Position numbers and translations under genes: made by a program. A stretch of DNA of 64,000 nt. Source: Cupriavidus taiwanensis (GTDB lineage Bacteria > Pseudomonadota > Gammaproteobacteria > Burkholderiales > Burkholderiaceae). Below the pieces are notes generated by a model, which saw nothing but the letters and a program-made list of their open reading frames with translations, was not told where the DNA came from and did no database searches. This document shows positions 17,474 through 26,279 of the stretch, one piece after another (position 1 is the first letter of the stretch; every line of letters begins with the position of its first letter). The stretch covers positions 2,123,301-2,187,300 of the forward strand of contig NZ_LT984804.1 in NCBI RefSeq assembly GCF_900250115.1. Direction: 5' to 3'.

Positions 17474-18358
17474 ATGGATCGCAGAAGGTTTCTTGCCACA
17501 GGCGCCGGGCTGGGTCCGGCCCTGGCCGCGGGATCGTTGATCGCCGCCACGACTTCCCGGGCACAGACGCCCCCGGATCCCCGCACGCAGCCCTCCATGC
17601 CAAACGCCCGACGTGGCACCGGCCGCAAGGCCCGCGTGTTCATCACCGGCTCATCGGACGGACTGGGCCATGCCGCGGCCCGGACGCTGCTTGCCGACGG
17701 CCACCAGGTGGTCGTGCACGTCCGCTCGCAGGCCCGCCTGCCCGCCGTGAAAGCACTGGTGGACCGGGGGGCCATCGCCACCATCGGCGACCTGTCGGAG
17801 GTGGCGCAGATCCGCGATCTCGCCCGCCAGGTCAATGCGATTGGCAGGATGGACGCTGTCATCCACAACGCCGCCGTCATCTCCGGTGGGCAACTGCTGG
17901 TAATCAACGTCGTGGCACCGTACCTGCTCACGGCCCTGGTCCAGCGTCCCCGGCGCCTGATCTACCTGAGCAGCAGCATGCACCGGGGCGCACGCGCCAC
18001 GCTTGCCGGGATGGACTGGTCGGGCCGCACGGCCACGGGCGGCTACTCGGAGAGCAAGCTCTTCATCACTACCCTCGCCGCGGCCGTTGCGCGGCTGTGG
18101 CCCGACGTGATCAGCAACGCCGTCGACCCGGGGTGGGTGCCGACGAAGATGGGTGGCCCGGACGCGCCGGACGACCTGCGGCTGGGGCACCTGACGCAGG
18201 AGTGGCTCGCTACCAGTGATGAGCCGGCGGCGCTGGCGAGCGGCGGCTACTGGTACCACCAGCAGCGCCAGAGGCCGCATCCCGCCGTCAACGACATCCG
18301 CTTCCAGGACTCGTTGCTGGCCGAACTGGCGCGCGCCACCGGTACCAGGCTGGGGTGA
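17474..18358 (+). CDS. short-chain dehydrogenase with twin-arginine signal
   Basis: A 294-residue SDR. The N-terminus MDRRRFLATGAGLGPALAAG followed by a hydrophobic stretch and SRAQ fits a twin-arginine (Tat) signal peptide, so it should be exported folded with its cofactor. The mature part has the SDR nucleotide motif TGSSDGLG (58-65), an NAA segment in the second strand region, the catalytic serine neighbourhood YLSSSMH, and Y-S-E-S-K as the YxxxK pair. A C-terminal VDPGWVPTKMGG segment is typical of SDRs. The substrate is unknown. Its C-terminus is duplicated as a relic near 14.0 kb. Start ATG 17474 is preceded by GGAGG. Confidence 0.8.
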   Translation: MDRRRFLATGAGLGPALAAGSLIAATTSRAQTPPDPRTQPSMPNARRGTGRKARVFITGSSDGLGHAAARTLLADGHQVVVHVRSQARLPAVKALVDRGAIATIGDLSEVAQIRDLARQVNAIGRMDAVIHNAAVISGGQLLVINVVAPYLLTALVQRPRRLIYLSSSMHRGARATLAGMDWSGRTATGGYSESKLFITTLAAAVARLWPDVISNAVDPGWVPTKMGGPDAPDDLRLGHLTQEWLATSDEPAALASGGYWYHQQRQRPHPAVNDIRFQDSLLAELARATGTRLG

Positions 18359-18436
18359 GTGGCGGGCGGGCGCGCGGGGTCTCCCGCGCAGCCGTCAGGG
18401 CGCGCCGCCACCGCTGCGGTCGCGGAAATCCGGCGG

Positions 18437-18949
18437 TCAGCCTCGCGCCGCCAGCAACGCGTGTACGGCAGGCGTGGCCAGCGCCGCCAGCACACGCAAC
18501 GCTGCCAGTTCCGCCGGCGACCATGCGGATCGATCCGCCAGATAGTTGAAGGTCCCGATCACCCGCGACTGGTAGCACAGCGGCACGTTGACCACCGCGG
18601 TGCAGCCGAGCCCGCGAATGACCTGCACGTCATCGAACACCGCCGCCAGCGCGGCATCGCCCTCGCCGACAAAGACCTCGCCGCGCTCGAGCAGCTGGCG
18701 CCGCCATGCGCTGTCGCCCTTGGACTTGCGTCCGCCGACTGGGTACGCGGACCGATCGGATGACCACAGGCGTTCGATCTGTGCCGGGCCGGCGTGCCAG
18801 GCATTGATGGTCAGCAGGCCCGGCCCGATGGCCTGCAGGGTGGCGGCGCCGATGGCATCGAACGCCGTGGCCGGCTCGCGCGCCTGCTGCAGCTGGTCGC
18901 ACAGTGCATTGGACGCCGCCACCAGCGAGGTGGTGCGGAGCAGGCGCAT
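18437..18949 (-). CDS. GAF-domain protein
   Basis: A 170-residue single-domain protein. The family pattern is visible in the second half: GLGCTAVVNVPLCYQSRVIGTFNYL, then a helix rich in Ala/Leu. GAF domains bind small ligands such as cyclic nucleotides, bilins or oxidised methionine. No output domain is attached. It starts one base after the stop codon of the Bug-type receptor gene upstream, so the two are translationally close, and it belongs to the GGT-Bug-GAF operon. It may sense the imported compound, but this is inference. Confidence 0.75.
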   Translation of the reverse strand: MRLLRTTSLVAASNALCDQLQQAREPATAFDAIGAATLQAIGPGLLTINAWHAGPAQIERLWSSDRSAYPVGGRKSKGDSAWRRQLLERGEVFVGEGDAALAAVFDDVQVIRGLGCTAVVNVPLCYQSRVIGTFNYLADRSAWSPAELAALRVLAALATPAVHALLAARG

Positions 18950-18950
18950 G

Positions 18951-19928
18951 TCATTCCCCCTTGATGCCGAGTTCCCGGATCAGCTTGCCGTAGCGGTCGG
19001 CATCGCGCTGCAGGATGGCGCCAAACTGCTGCGGCGTGGAGGTCGCGGTCTCGACGCCGATCGCGTTCATCCTGGACTTGACCTCGGGCAGCGACATCAC
19101 CGCGTTGATCTCGCGGTTCAGGCGCGCGGCCAGGTCCGCCGGCATCCCTCTCGGGCCGAAGGCGCCGTACCAGACCGCCAGTTCATAGCCGGGCACGGTT
19201 TCGGCGACGGTCGGCACATTGGGCAACAGCGGCGAGCGCTTGCCCTCGGTGACGGCGAGCAGGCGCAACTTGCCGCCCTTCACATGCGGCAGCGTCTGGG
19301 TGCCGGCCGAGAACAGCAGCTGGGTCTGGCCGGCCACGGTGTCGACCACCGCGGGCGCGCCGCCCTTGTACGGCACGTGCAGCATCTGCACGCCTGCCAT
19401 CTTCTCGAACAGCACCGCGCTCAGGTGGTTGGTGGAGCCCGGGCCGGCGCTGGCGTAGGCCAGCTTGCCCGGGTTGGCCTTGGCGTAGGCGATCAGTTCC
19501 CTGACGTTCTGCGCGGGTACCGACGGATGCACCACCAGCGTGTTGGTCACGTAGGCCAGCAGGCCCAGCGGCGTGAAGTCTTCCACGCCGCGGAACGGCA
19601 TGTTGGGCATCAGCGCCGGGTTCATGGCGTGGGTGCTCATCGAGCCGACCAGCAGCGTGTAGCCATCAGGCTTGGCGCGCGCCACCATGGCCGAGCCGAT
19701 ATTGCCGGAGGCCCCCGGCTTGTTGTCGACGATCACCGGCTGGCCGAGCGAATGCGTCAGGTGTTCGGACAGCACGCGCGCCAGGATATCGGTCGAGCCG
19801 CCGGCGGCCCACGGCACGATCAGCGTGATCGGCTTCTGCGGCCAGTTGTCGGCGGCGCGGGCGGCGCCGCCCAGGCACAGCGCCAGCGCGGCCATGCCGC
19901 CCAGCAGGGTCTTGGTCATCCATCGCAT
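18951..19928 (-). CDS. Bug/TctC-type tripartite tricarboxylate transporter receptor
   Basis: A 325-residue periplasmic solute receptor. Residues 1-25 are a Sec signal (basic MRWMTK start, hydrophobic core, AARA cleavage). The mature protein opens with WPQKPITLIVPWAAGGSTD, the hallmark of Bug receptors, and has the ligand-loop VDNKPGASGNIG. Bug proteins bind carboxylates, amino-acid derivatives or nicotinate, and are often encoded without their TctAB membrane partners, as here. The in-frame region upstream of ATG 19928 is not protein-like. It sits between GGT and GAF genes in one operon, so the ligand could be a gamma-glutamyl compound or its product. This is an inference. Confidence 0.88.
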   Translation of the reverse strand: MRWMTKTLLGGMAALALCLGGAARAADNWPQKPITLIVPWAAGGSTDILARVLSEHLTHSLGQPVIVDNKPGASGNIGSAMVARAKPDGYTLLVGSMSTHAMNPALMPNMPFRGVEDFTPLGLLAYVTNTLVVHPSVPAQNVRELIAYAKANPGKLAYASAGPGSTNHLSAVLFEKMAGVQMLHVPYKGGAPAVVDTVAGQTQLLFSAGTQTLPHVKGGKLRLLAVTEGKRSPLLPNVPTVAETVPGYELAVWYGAFGPRGMPADLAARLNREINAVMSLPEVKSRMNAIGVETATSTPQQFGAILQRDADRYGKLIRELGIKGE

Positions 19929-20011
19929 GGTGTGATTCCTCCTCGGTCGGGACGGGCGCACGATGCGGCCCGCCATGTCTGTTCTTTTGTGGGTTGGGAG
20001 CTGGCGCAGCG

Positions 20012-21841
20012 TCAGCGTCCGGCGGCATAGCCCTGCATGCCGCGCGGATTGGCCCCGGCGCGCAGCACCAGCCGGCCGCGGGCGTCGAACTGGCGCGAGC
20101 ACGCCGACATGCGGCCCTCGGACCACGGCTCGCCCACGTGCACGTCGTGGCCGCGCTCGCGCAGCGCGGCGAGCGTGCTTTCGGGGAAGCGCGATTCGAG
20201 GCTGATGCGGTTGAGCACGGTCTGGCGCGGCCAGAACGAAGCCGGGAAGTGGTCGACGTGCCAGGCCGGCGCGTCGATCGCCTCCTGCAGGTTCATGCCA
20301 TGCACGGCATGGCGCAGGAAGAACGCCAGCGACCACTGGTCCTGCTGGTCACCGCCGGGCGTGCCGAACACCATGTAGGGTTCGCCGTCGCGCAGCGCCA
20401 GCGATGGCGACAGCGTGGTGCAGGGCCGCTTGCCTGGCGCCAGGGTATTGGGCAGGCCGGGTTCCAGCCATGTCATCTGCAGGCGGGTATTGAGGGCGAA
20501 GCCGAGCGCCGGGATGGTCGGGCTCGACGACAGCCATCCGCCCGACGGCGTCGCCGCGACCATGTTGCCGTGGCGGTCGATCACGTCGATATGGCAGGTA
20601 TCGCCGACAAAGATCTCCTGTTCGGCCCATTCGGCCACCGGCGGCAGTTCGGCAAAAGTGGGCTCGCCCACGCCGAAGCGCACGTCGGCGCGCTGCAGCG
20701 TGCGCGTGGCCGCGGCCAGGTCGGGCAGGCGCGGCGCGATGCCGTTGATCGTGCCGGGCTCGAGCGACAGCGCCGCCTGCGCGCCGATGCGCCGCGCGCG
20801 CGCGGCCAGGTAGGCATCGTCCAGCAAACCCGCCAGCGGGCTTGCGGCGAAGCGCGGATCGCCGTACCACGCCAGCCGGTCGGCCATGGCCAGCTTGGCG
20901 GCCTCGGCAATGCGGTGCACGAACTCGGGCGAATCCGGCGCATATTGCTCGAGGCCGGCATGGCGCAGCATGCCGAGCTGCTGCAGGAACACCGGCCCCT
21001 GGCTCCAGATGCCGCACTTGGCCACGGTATAGCGGCCAAAGTCCAGGGTCGCGGGCGCCTCGACCTCGGGCGTCCAGCTTGCCATGTCGTCACGGCGCAG
21101 CAGGCCGGCGTGCTTGTCGCCGGTGGTGTCGCGCACGGGCGTATGGCGGCAATACGCGTCGACTTCCTGCGCCACGAAGCCGCGGTACCAGCAGTCCAGC
21201 GCCGCATCGATCTGCCCGGTGCGGGTATCGCTGCGGCGCTGCGCTTCTTCGACGATGCGCGTATAGGTGGCCGCCAGCACCGGCAGCGTGTGCAGGCTGC
21301 CGGGGCGCGGCACCTTGCCGTCGGGCAGCCAGGTCTGGGCCGAGCTGTGCCATTCGTCGCGGAACAGTGCCTGCACCGCCAGGATCGCGCGCGCGATGCG
21401 CGGCACCAGCGGAAAGCCGTCGCGCGCATAGCCGATGGCGGGCGCCAGCACCTCGGCGAGCGTCCAGCTGCCATGCTCGCGCAGCATCGTCAGCCATGCG
21501 CCGAAGGCGCCGGGCACGGCGGCCGGCAGCAGGCCGATGCCGGGCACCAGGTCCAGGCCCATGGCGCGCAGCGCGGCGGGATCGGCCAGCGCCGGCGCCG
21601 GGCCCTGCCCGCACACCGAGCGCATGGCGCGCTCGCGCTCGCTCCAGTACAGGATCGGCACTTCGCCGCCGGGGCCGTTCAGGTGCGGCTCGACCACCTG
21701 CAGCACGAAGCCCGCGGCGACCGCGGCATCGAAGGCGTTGCCGCCGCGCTCCAGCACGCCCATGGCGGTCTGCGTGGCCAGCCAGTGGGTCGACGCCGCA
21801 ACGCCGAAGGTGCCAACAATCTCGGGACGGGTGGTGAACAT
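20012..21841 (-). CDS. gamma-glutamyltranspeptidase family protein
   Basis: A 609-residue Ntn-hydrolase precursor. The region VGDTCHIDVIDRHGNMVAAT (near residue 415) matches the autoprocessing site where a Thr becomes the N-terminal nucleophile of the small subunit. The later PSGGWLSSSP and GTPGGDQQDQW motifs fit the gamma-glutamyl-binding loops. The N-terminus MFTTRPEIVG is not a signal peptide, so this form is probably cytoplasmic, unlike classical periplasmic GGT. Start ATG 21841 has CAGGAG at good spacing. It heads the operon with the Bug receptor and GAF genes and is divergent from a LysR gene. It probably hydrolyses a gamma-glutamyl or related amide. The substrate is unproven. Confidence 0.83.
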   Translation of the reverse strand: MFTTRPEIVGTFGVAASTHWLATQTAMGVLERGGNAFDAAVAAGFVLQVVEPHLNGPGGEVPILYWSERERAMRSVCGQGPAPALADPAALRAMGLDLVPGIGLLPAAVPGAFGAWLTMLREHGSWTLAEVLAPAIGYARDGFPLVPRIARAILAVQALFRDEWHSSAQTWLPDGKVPRPGSLHTLPVLAATYTRIVEEAQRRSDTRTGQIDAALDCWYRGFVAQEVDAYCRHTPVRDTTGDKHAGLLRRDDMASWTPEVEAPATLDFGRYTVAKCGIWSQGPVFLQQLGMLRHAGLEQYAPDSPEFVHRIAEAAKLAMADRLAWYGDPRFAASPLAGLLDDAYLAARARRIGAQAALSLEPGTINGIAPRLPDLAAATRTLQRADVRFGVGEPTFAELPPVAEWAEQEIFVGDTCHIDVIDRHGNMVAATPSGGWLSSSPTIPALGFALNTRLQMTWLEPGLPNTLAPGKRPCTTLSPSLALRDGEPYMVFGTPGGDQQDQWSLAFFLRHAVHGMNLQEAIDAPAWHVDHFPASFWPRQTVLNRISLESRFPESTLAALRERGHDVHVGEPWSEGRMSACSRQFDARGRLVLRAGANPRGMQGYAAGR

Positions 21842-21881
21842 GGGGAATGCTCCTGTGAGGCGGCCAGTATAGGTTCGCGCG

Positions 21882-21932
21882 ATAACCATCTGCGCCTGTT
21901 TGGTTATTGTGGTATTACCATCCGGTAATACC
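21882..21932. promoter_or_regulatory. two palindromes in the GGT/LysR divergent promoter
   Basis: ATAACCA (21882-21888) and TGGTTAT (21901-21907) form an inverted repeat with a 12-base spacer. Next to it GGTATTACC-atcc-GGTAATACC (21911-21932) is a perfect 9-bp inverted repeat. They lie between the divergent starts (21841 and 21966) and are the likely binding sites of the LysR regulator: recognition and activation sites. Confidence 0.7.
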
Positions 21933-21965
21933 TCAAGCACGCCCGCCCCCGGCGCGGCAAGCCCC

Positions 21966-22908
21966 ATGTCCATCGCCCCCGACAAGCTGGTCCACAACCT
22001 GGTATCGCGGCTGCGCCTGCGGCACTTGCCACTGCTGCTCGCGCTGGCGCGGCAGCGCTCGGTGTCGCGCGTGGCGGCCGAGCTCAACCTGTCGCAGCCG
22101 GCCGTGACCAAGACCCTGCGCGAGATCGAAGATATCTTCATGGTGCCGCTGTTCACCCGCACCCGGCGCGGACTGGAGCCCACGCCCACCGGCCGCGCGG
22201 TGAGCCAGGTTGACCCTGGCCGATGCCGATGCGCTGGGGCGCGAACTGGCGGCGATCGAAGCGGGGCTGTCGGGCCGGCTGCGCCTCGGCGTGATTCCCT
22301 ACATCAGCCGCGGCGTGCTCGATACGGCCTGCACCTTCGGCCTGGCGCAGGTCCCGCGGGTGTCGGTGCTGGTGCGCGAAGGCACCACCGACGAGCTGGT
22401 CAGCGCGCTGCGCGAGCACGAGCTGGACTGCGTCATCGCGCGCACCTTCTTTGCACCGGGCGCGGACATCGTGCAGCAGCCGCTGTATCGCGAAGAGCCG
22501 GCGCTGGTCGTCCCCACTGCGGCCGCCGCGCGGCTGGCGCGCGGTGCGCTCGACTGGCACCGGCTGGCCGAACGCGACTGGGTCCTGCCGCCGCCCAACA
22601 CGCCGATCCGGCGCACCATCAATACCATCTTCGCGGTCGCGGGGGTGGCGCAGCCCACGCCGATGGTCGAGACCTATTCGATCAAGACCATGGCCACGCT
22701 GCTGCGCAGGCATCCGGCGGCGACCACCATCGTGCCCAGGGCGGTGGCGAACGAACTGGTCGAGGCCAGGGACGCAGTGGCGCTGCCGCATGCGCTGAGC
22801 TGGGACCTGCCGCCGGTAGGCGTGATGTGGCGGCGCCAGCCGGTGGAGGACGATGTGGTGGCGGCGCTGGTGGCGTGCCTGCGCGCGCTCCCGGCAGACC
22901 TCACCTAG
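21966..22908 (+). pseudogene. LysR-type regulator, frameshifted
   Basis: The N-terminal helix-turn-helix is in one frame (MSIAPDKLVHNL through SRVAAELNLSQPAVTKTLRE to PTPTGRAV). The effector domain is in the next frame (TLADADALGRELAAIE, to the stop at 22908). The frames change near 22205-22215, and the spacing between GRAV and TLADAD is also a few residues short of the family norm, which suggests a small deletion. As read, only a ~80-residue DNA-binding fragment plus nonsense could be made. It is divergent from the GGT operon and would normally regulate it. A sequencing error is possible; two similar breaks occur in wspC. Confidence 0.82.
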
Positions 22909-22956
22909 CCCGCGGCACGCGCCCGGGAAAGGCCCGCAGCCGCTCATCGCCAGGCA

Positions 22957-25167
22957 CTAATTCCGCGTCAGCACCCGCACCGGCCCGCGCCGCTCCAGCA
23001 CGTCGACCACCACGCGCTCGCCGGAGCGCCGCACCGCCACGTCGGCGCTGCCGCCGCCGACCCCGAGGTTGCGGAACACCACCTCGTCCAGGAACGGTGG
23101 CAGCGACGGGTTCTCGAACGTGATCGCCGGCTCCTGCGTGTCGAAGTCCAGCCCCAGGCAGGCCTGCAGCATCAGCAGCGGCGCGGCCGCGGCCCAGGCC
23201 TGCGGGGCGCACGCCACCGGATAGAAGGTCGGGCCCTGGCTGCGCTGGCGCGCGAAGCCGCAAAACAGTTCGGGCAGGCGGCGCAGATCGATATAGCTCG
23301 AAGCCGCGAACAGGCCCTCGAAAATGCGGCTGGCTTCGGGATGGTAGCCGTAGCGCGCCATGCCCGCCGCGATCAGGGCGTTGTCGTGCGGCCATACCGA
23401 GCCGTTGTGGTAGCTCATCGGGTTGAAGCGCGCCGCGTCCGCGGCGACGGTGCGGATGCCCCAGCCACAGAACGACGTGCTCTGCATCAGCGTGCCCACC
23501 ACCGAGGGCGCGCGTTCCGGCAGCGCGATGCCGGTAAATAGCGTATGGCCGGCGTTGGAGGCGCGGATGCGGCACGGCTGCTTGCTGCCATCCAGCGCCA
23601 GCACATAGGTGCCCAGTGCCGGATCGTAGAAGTGCTTGTCGAAGGCGTCGCGCAGCACTTCCGCCCTGGCGGCATAGCGGGCGGCGCCTTCGCTGTCGTC
23701 CAGCGCCGCGCGGATCTGCGCCGCGGCTTGCCAGGCGCCGTAGGTGTAGGCCTGGACCTCGGCCAGCGCGATCGGGCCGGCGGCGAGCCGCCCGTCCTCG
23801 TGGAACACCGAATCGCGGCTGTCCTTCCAGCCCTGGTTGATCAGGCCCTCCGGCGATTGCCGGCCGTATTCGACGAACAGGTCGCCGTCGCGGTCACCGT
23901 ATTCGCTGATCCAGTCGAGCGCGGCCTGCAGCCTGGGCCACAAGGCGCGGACAGTGTCGACATCGCCGGTGCGCCGCAGGTAGGCGCCGGCCAGCAGCAC
24001 GAACAGCGGCGTGGCATCGACGCTGCCGTAGTAAAGCGCGAACGGCACCTCGCCCAGGCGCGCCATTTCGCCATGGCGCATCTCGTGCAGGATCTTGCCG
24101 GGCTCGGCATCGGCGCCGGGGTCGACCGTCTCGGCCTGCATCGCGGCAAGGTACTGCAGCACGCCGCGCGCGATCTCCGGATCGAGCCATAGCGTCTGCA
24201 ACGCGGTGATCAGCGCGTCCCTGCCGAACACCGTGCTGAACCACGGGATACCGGCATAGGGGTAAGGCCCGTGCACGGTGTTGGTCAGCAGCATGTACAG
24301 GTCAGAGATGCTGCGCCGCGCGACTTCGTTGAACAGCTCGTTGGAAGTGGTGATCGACGCCGCGCGCCCGGAAGAGCGCCGCAGTTCGCGCCGGGACTGC
24401 AGCAGCGCGCCGAGAAAGGACTGGGCCTCGCGCTCCTCATGGTCCACCGACTTGCAGCGGATCTCCATGCGCAGCAGCTGCATGCACGACGGCTTGAGCA
24501 GCAGCGTGAAGCTGGCGCGGCTGCCGCTCAGCGCCTGCGGCTGCGGATCGAACGAGATCCGGGTTTCGCGCCGCGCCTCATCCAGGCCGGTATAGCTCAG
24601 CGTGACCGCGGCGCCGTCGACTTGCGGCGGGTGCATGGTGCCGCGCCGCAGCCGCTGCGTGCCGCGTACTTCGAACAGGTCGGCAAAGTCAGCGTCGAAG
24701 GCGATGTCGATGCACACGCGCCGCGGCCGGTCGTCGAAGTTGCGCACACTCAGGCGTTCATAGCAGGCGCCGTTCCACAGGAAGCGCGAGCGGCGCAGGT
24801 GGATCAGGTCGTGCTCGAGCCACAGCGCGCCCTCCTGGTCGAACAGGTCCGGATTGGTCAGGTCGCAGGTCAGCGCGGCATTGTCGTCGCGCAGCGTCGA
24901 CGACAGCAGCATCGGGCGCTGCCCTTCCAGCGTCAGCCGCAGGAAGGACAGGTGGCGCGTGTCGAAATGGAACAGCCCCTCCGGGCTGCCCGGCGCACCG
25001 ATCGCGTCGCCGTTATGGTCGAACAGCGCGAAGGTGTCGCCATGCTTGAGCGTGCGCGGGCGCCGCTCCTGCAGCGACGCCGCCGCGGGGATATAGAACT
25101 GCGCGACGTCGCCGGCGCCGGCGACCGCCACCGAGCGGTTGGGTCGTTCCGTGGATTCTGCAGGCAT
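22957..25167 (-). CDS. glycogen debranching-type enzyme (amylo-alpha-1,6-glucosidase)
   Basis: A 736-residue cytoplasmic enzyme. The N-terminal ~250 residues are the GDE_N beta-domain: LKHGDTFALFDHNGDAIG, then GLFHFDTRHLS. The rest is an (alpha/alpha)6 barrel of GH15/GH133 type, with GIPWFSTVFGRDALITALQT carrying a likely catalytic acid, and GWKDSRDSVFHEDG later. These proteins hydrolyse alpha-1,6 branches or other alpha-glucosides in storage glucans. Start ATG 25167 has GGAGAG upstream. The glycosyltransferase gene ends 32 bases before it on the same strand, forming a two-gene operon. The pair is probably connected with storage or compatible carbohydrate metabolism. Substrate not proven. Confidence 0.83.
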   Translation of the reverse strand: MPAESTERPNRSVAVAGAGDVAQFYIPAAASLQERRPRTLKHGDTFALFDHNGDAIGAPGSPEGLFHFDTRHLSFLRLTLEGQRPMLLSSTLRDDNAALTCDLTNPDLFDQEGALWLEHDLIHLRRSRFLWNGACYERLSVRNFDDRPRRVCIDIAFDADFADLFEVRGTQRLRRGTMHPPQVDGAAVTLSYTGLDEARRETRISFDPQPQALSGSRASFTLLLKPSCMQLLRMEIRCKSVDHEEREAQSFLGALLQSRRELRRSSGRAASITTSNELFNEVARRSISDLYMLLTNTVHGPYPYAGIPWFSTVFGRDALITALQTLWLDPEIARGVLQYLAAMQAETVDPGADAEPGKILHEMRHGEMARLGEVPFALYYGSVDATPLFVLLAGAYLRRTGDVDTVRALWPRLQAALDWISEYGDRDGDLFVEYGRQSPEGLINQGWKDSRDSVFHEDGRLAAGPIALAEVQAYTYGAWQAAAQIRAALDDSEGAARYAARAEVLRDAFDKHFYDPALGTYVLALDGSKQPCRIRASNAGHTLFTGIALPERAPSVVGTLMQSTSFCGWGIRTVAADAARFNPMSYHNGSVWPHDNALIAAGMARYGYHPEASRIFEGLFAASSYIDLRRLPELFCGFARQRSQGPTFYPVACAPQAWAAAAPLLMLQACLGLDFDTQEPAITFENPSLPPFLDEVVFRNLGVGGGSADVAVRRSGERVVVDVLERRGPVRVLTRN

Positions 25168-25199
25168 GAGGGGGTCTCTCCAGCAGTAGTCGTGTGCGG

Positions 25200-26279
25200 T
25201 TACGCGAGCGCCAGTCCGTCGGCCTCGCCATGTGCCTCGCCCGCGCCGCCCGGGTTCGGCAAGCCCTGGTAGATACGCACGTAGTCGCGCGCCATCCGCT
25301 GCGCGGTAAAGCGCGCCTCGAACGCGGCGCGCACGCCGGCGCGCGGCAGCGTGGCCACGCTGGCGACGGCGGCCACCGCTTCGTCGACGCTGTGCACGAT
25401 ATAGCCGCTGATGCCCGGCTCGATCACCTCCGGCACCGAACCGCAGTCGAAGGCAATCACCGGCGTGCCGCAGGCCATGGCCTCGATCATCACCAGGCCG
25501 AATGGCTCGGGCCACGCGATCGGGAACAGCAGCGCGCGCGCATTGCCCAGGAAGGCCGACTTGGCGGATTCGTCGATTTCACCGATGTATTCGACCTCGG
25601 GGTGCGCCGCCACCAGCGGGCGGATCACTTCCTGCCAGTAGGTGCGGTCGACCCGGTCGACCTTGGCCGCCATCTTCAGCGGCAAACCCGCGCGCGCGGC
25701 CACCTCGATGGCATGGTCGGGACGCTTCTCCGGCGAGATGCGGCCGAGGAAAGCCAGGTAGTCGCCCGCGGGCCTGGCGCAGTAGTCCAGCAGCGTCGCC
25801 GGGATGCCATGGTGCACCGTGCCCACCCAGTTCACCGGCGGCATCGGCGCGCGCTGCGCGTCCGAGACCGACACCAGCGGAAAATCGGGGAAATGCGCAT
25901 AGAAAGGCCGCAACTCCGGCAGGTCCAGCCGGCCGTGCAAGGTGGTCACCGCCCGCATCGGCAGGCGTCGCAGCAGCGGGCATTGCAGCATGTCGATATG
26001 GAAATGCAGGACATCGAAGCGCGTGGCGGCAGCCATCACGCGGTCCAGCATCATCACGTAGTAAGGCAGATGGTCGCCGACGTCCGCATCGAGGCGCAGC
26101 GCCATGTCGCAGCACGGCACCAGTTCGGCGCCGGTGACTGAGTCGCCGCTGGCGAACAGCGTGACCTCGTGGCCCTGGCGCACCAGTTCTTCGGTCAGGT
26201 ACGAGACGATGCGCTCGGTGCCGCCATACAGGCTGGGCGGGCAGCGCTCGGCGAGTGGTGCAATCTGCGCAATCTTCAT
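25200..26279 (-). CDS. glycosyltransferase family 4
   Basis: A 359-residue GT-B glycosyltransferase. The N-terminal acceptor domain begins MKIAQIAPLAERCPPSLYGG, with the family Gly-rich loop before TERIVSYL. The C-terminal nucleotide-sugar domain has FLGRISPEKRPDHAIE and the E-x7-E motif EPFGLVMIEAMACGTPVIAF, which is diagnostic for GT4. It uses a nucleotide sugar (UDP or GDP) to glycosylate an unknown acceptor in the cytoplasm. ATG 26279 has GGGGGGAGAG upstream and gives the family N-terminus. It is first in an operon with the debranching-type enzyme, so a role in glucan assembly or trimming is inferred. Confidence 0.85.
   Translation of the reverse strand: MKIAQIAPLAERCPPSLYGGTERIVSYLTEELVRQGHEVTLFASGDSVTGAELVPCCDMALRLDADVGDHLPYYVMMLDRVMAAATRFDVLHFHIDMLQCPLLRRLPMRAVTTLHGRLDLPELRPFYAHFPDFPLVSVSDAQRAPMPPVNWVGTVHHGIPATLLDYCARPAGDYLAFLGRISPEKRPDHAIEVAARAGLPLKMAAKVDRVDRTYWQEVIRPLVAAHPEVEYIGEIDESAKSAFLGNARALLFPIAWPEPFGLVMIEAMACGTPVIAFDCGSVPEVIEPGISGYIVHSVDEAVAAVASVATLPRAGVRAAFEARFTAQRMARDYVRIYQGLPNPGGAGEAHGEADGLALA

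Noticed and set aside
19929..20336. Extended N-terminus of the Bug receptor (461 codons)
   Set aside because: Upstream residues are Arg/Ala-rich antisense-like sequence inside the GGT gene; ATG 19928 gives a proper signal peptide.
24271..25272. Long plus-strand open frame opposite the debranching enzyme
   Set aside because: Composition is typical of antisense reading of a GC-rich gene; the minus-strand protein has clear family motifs.
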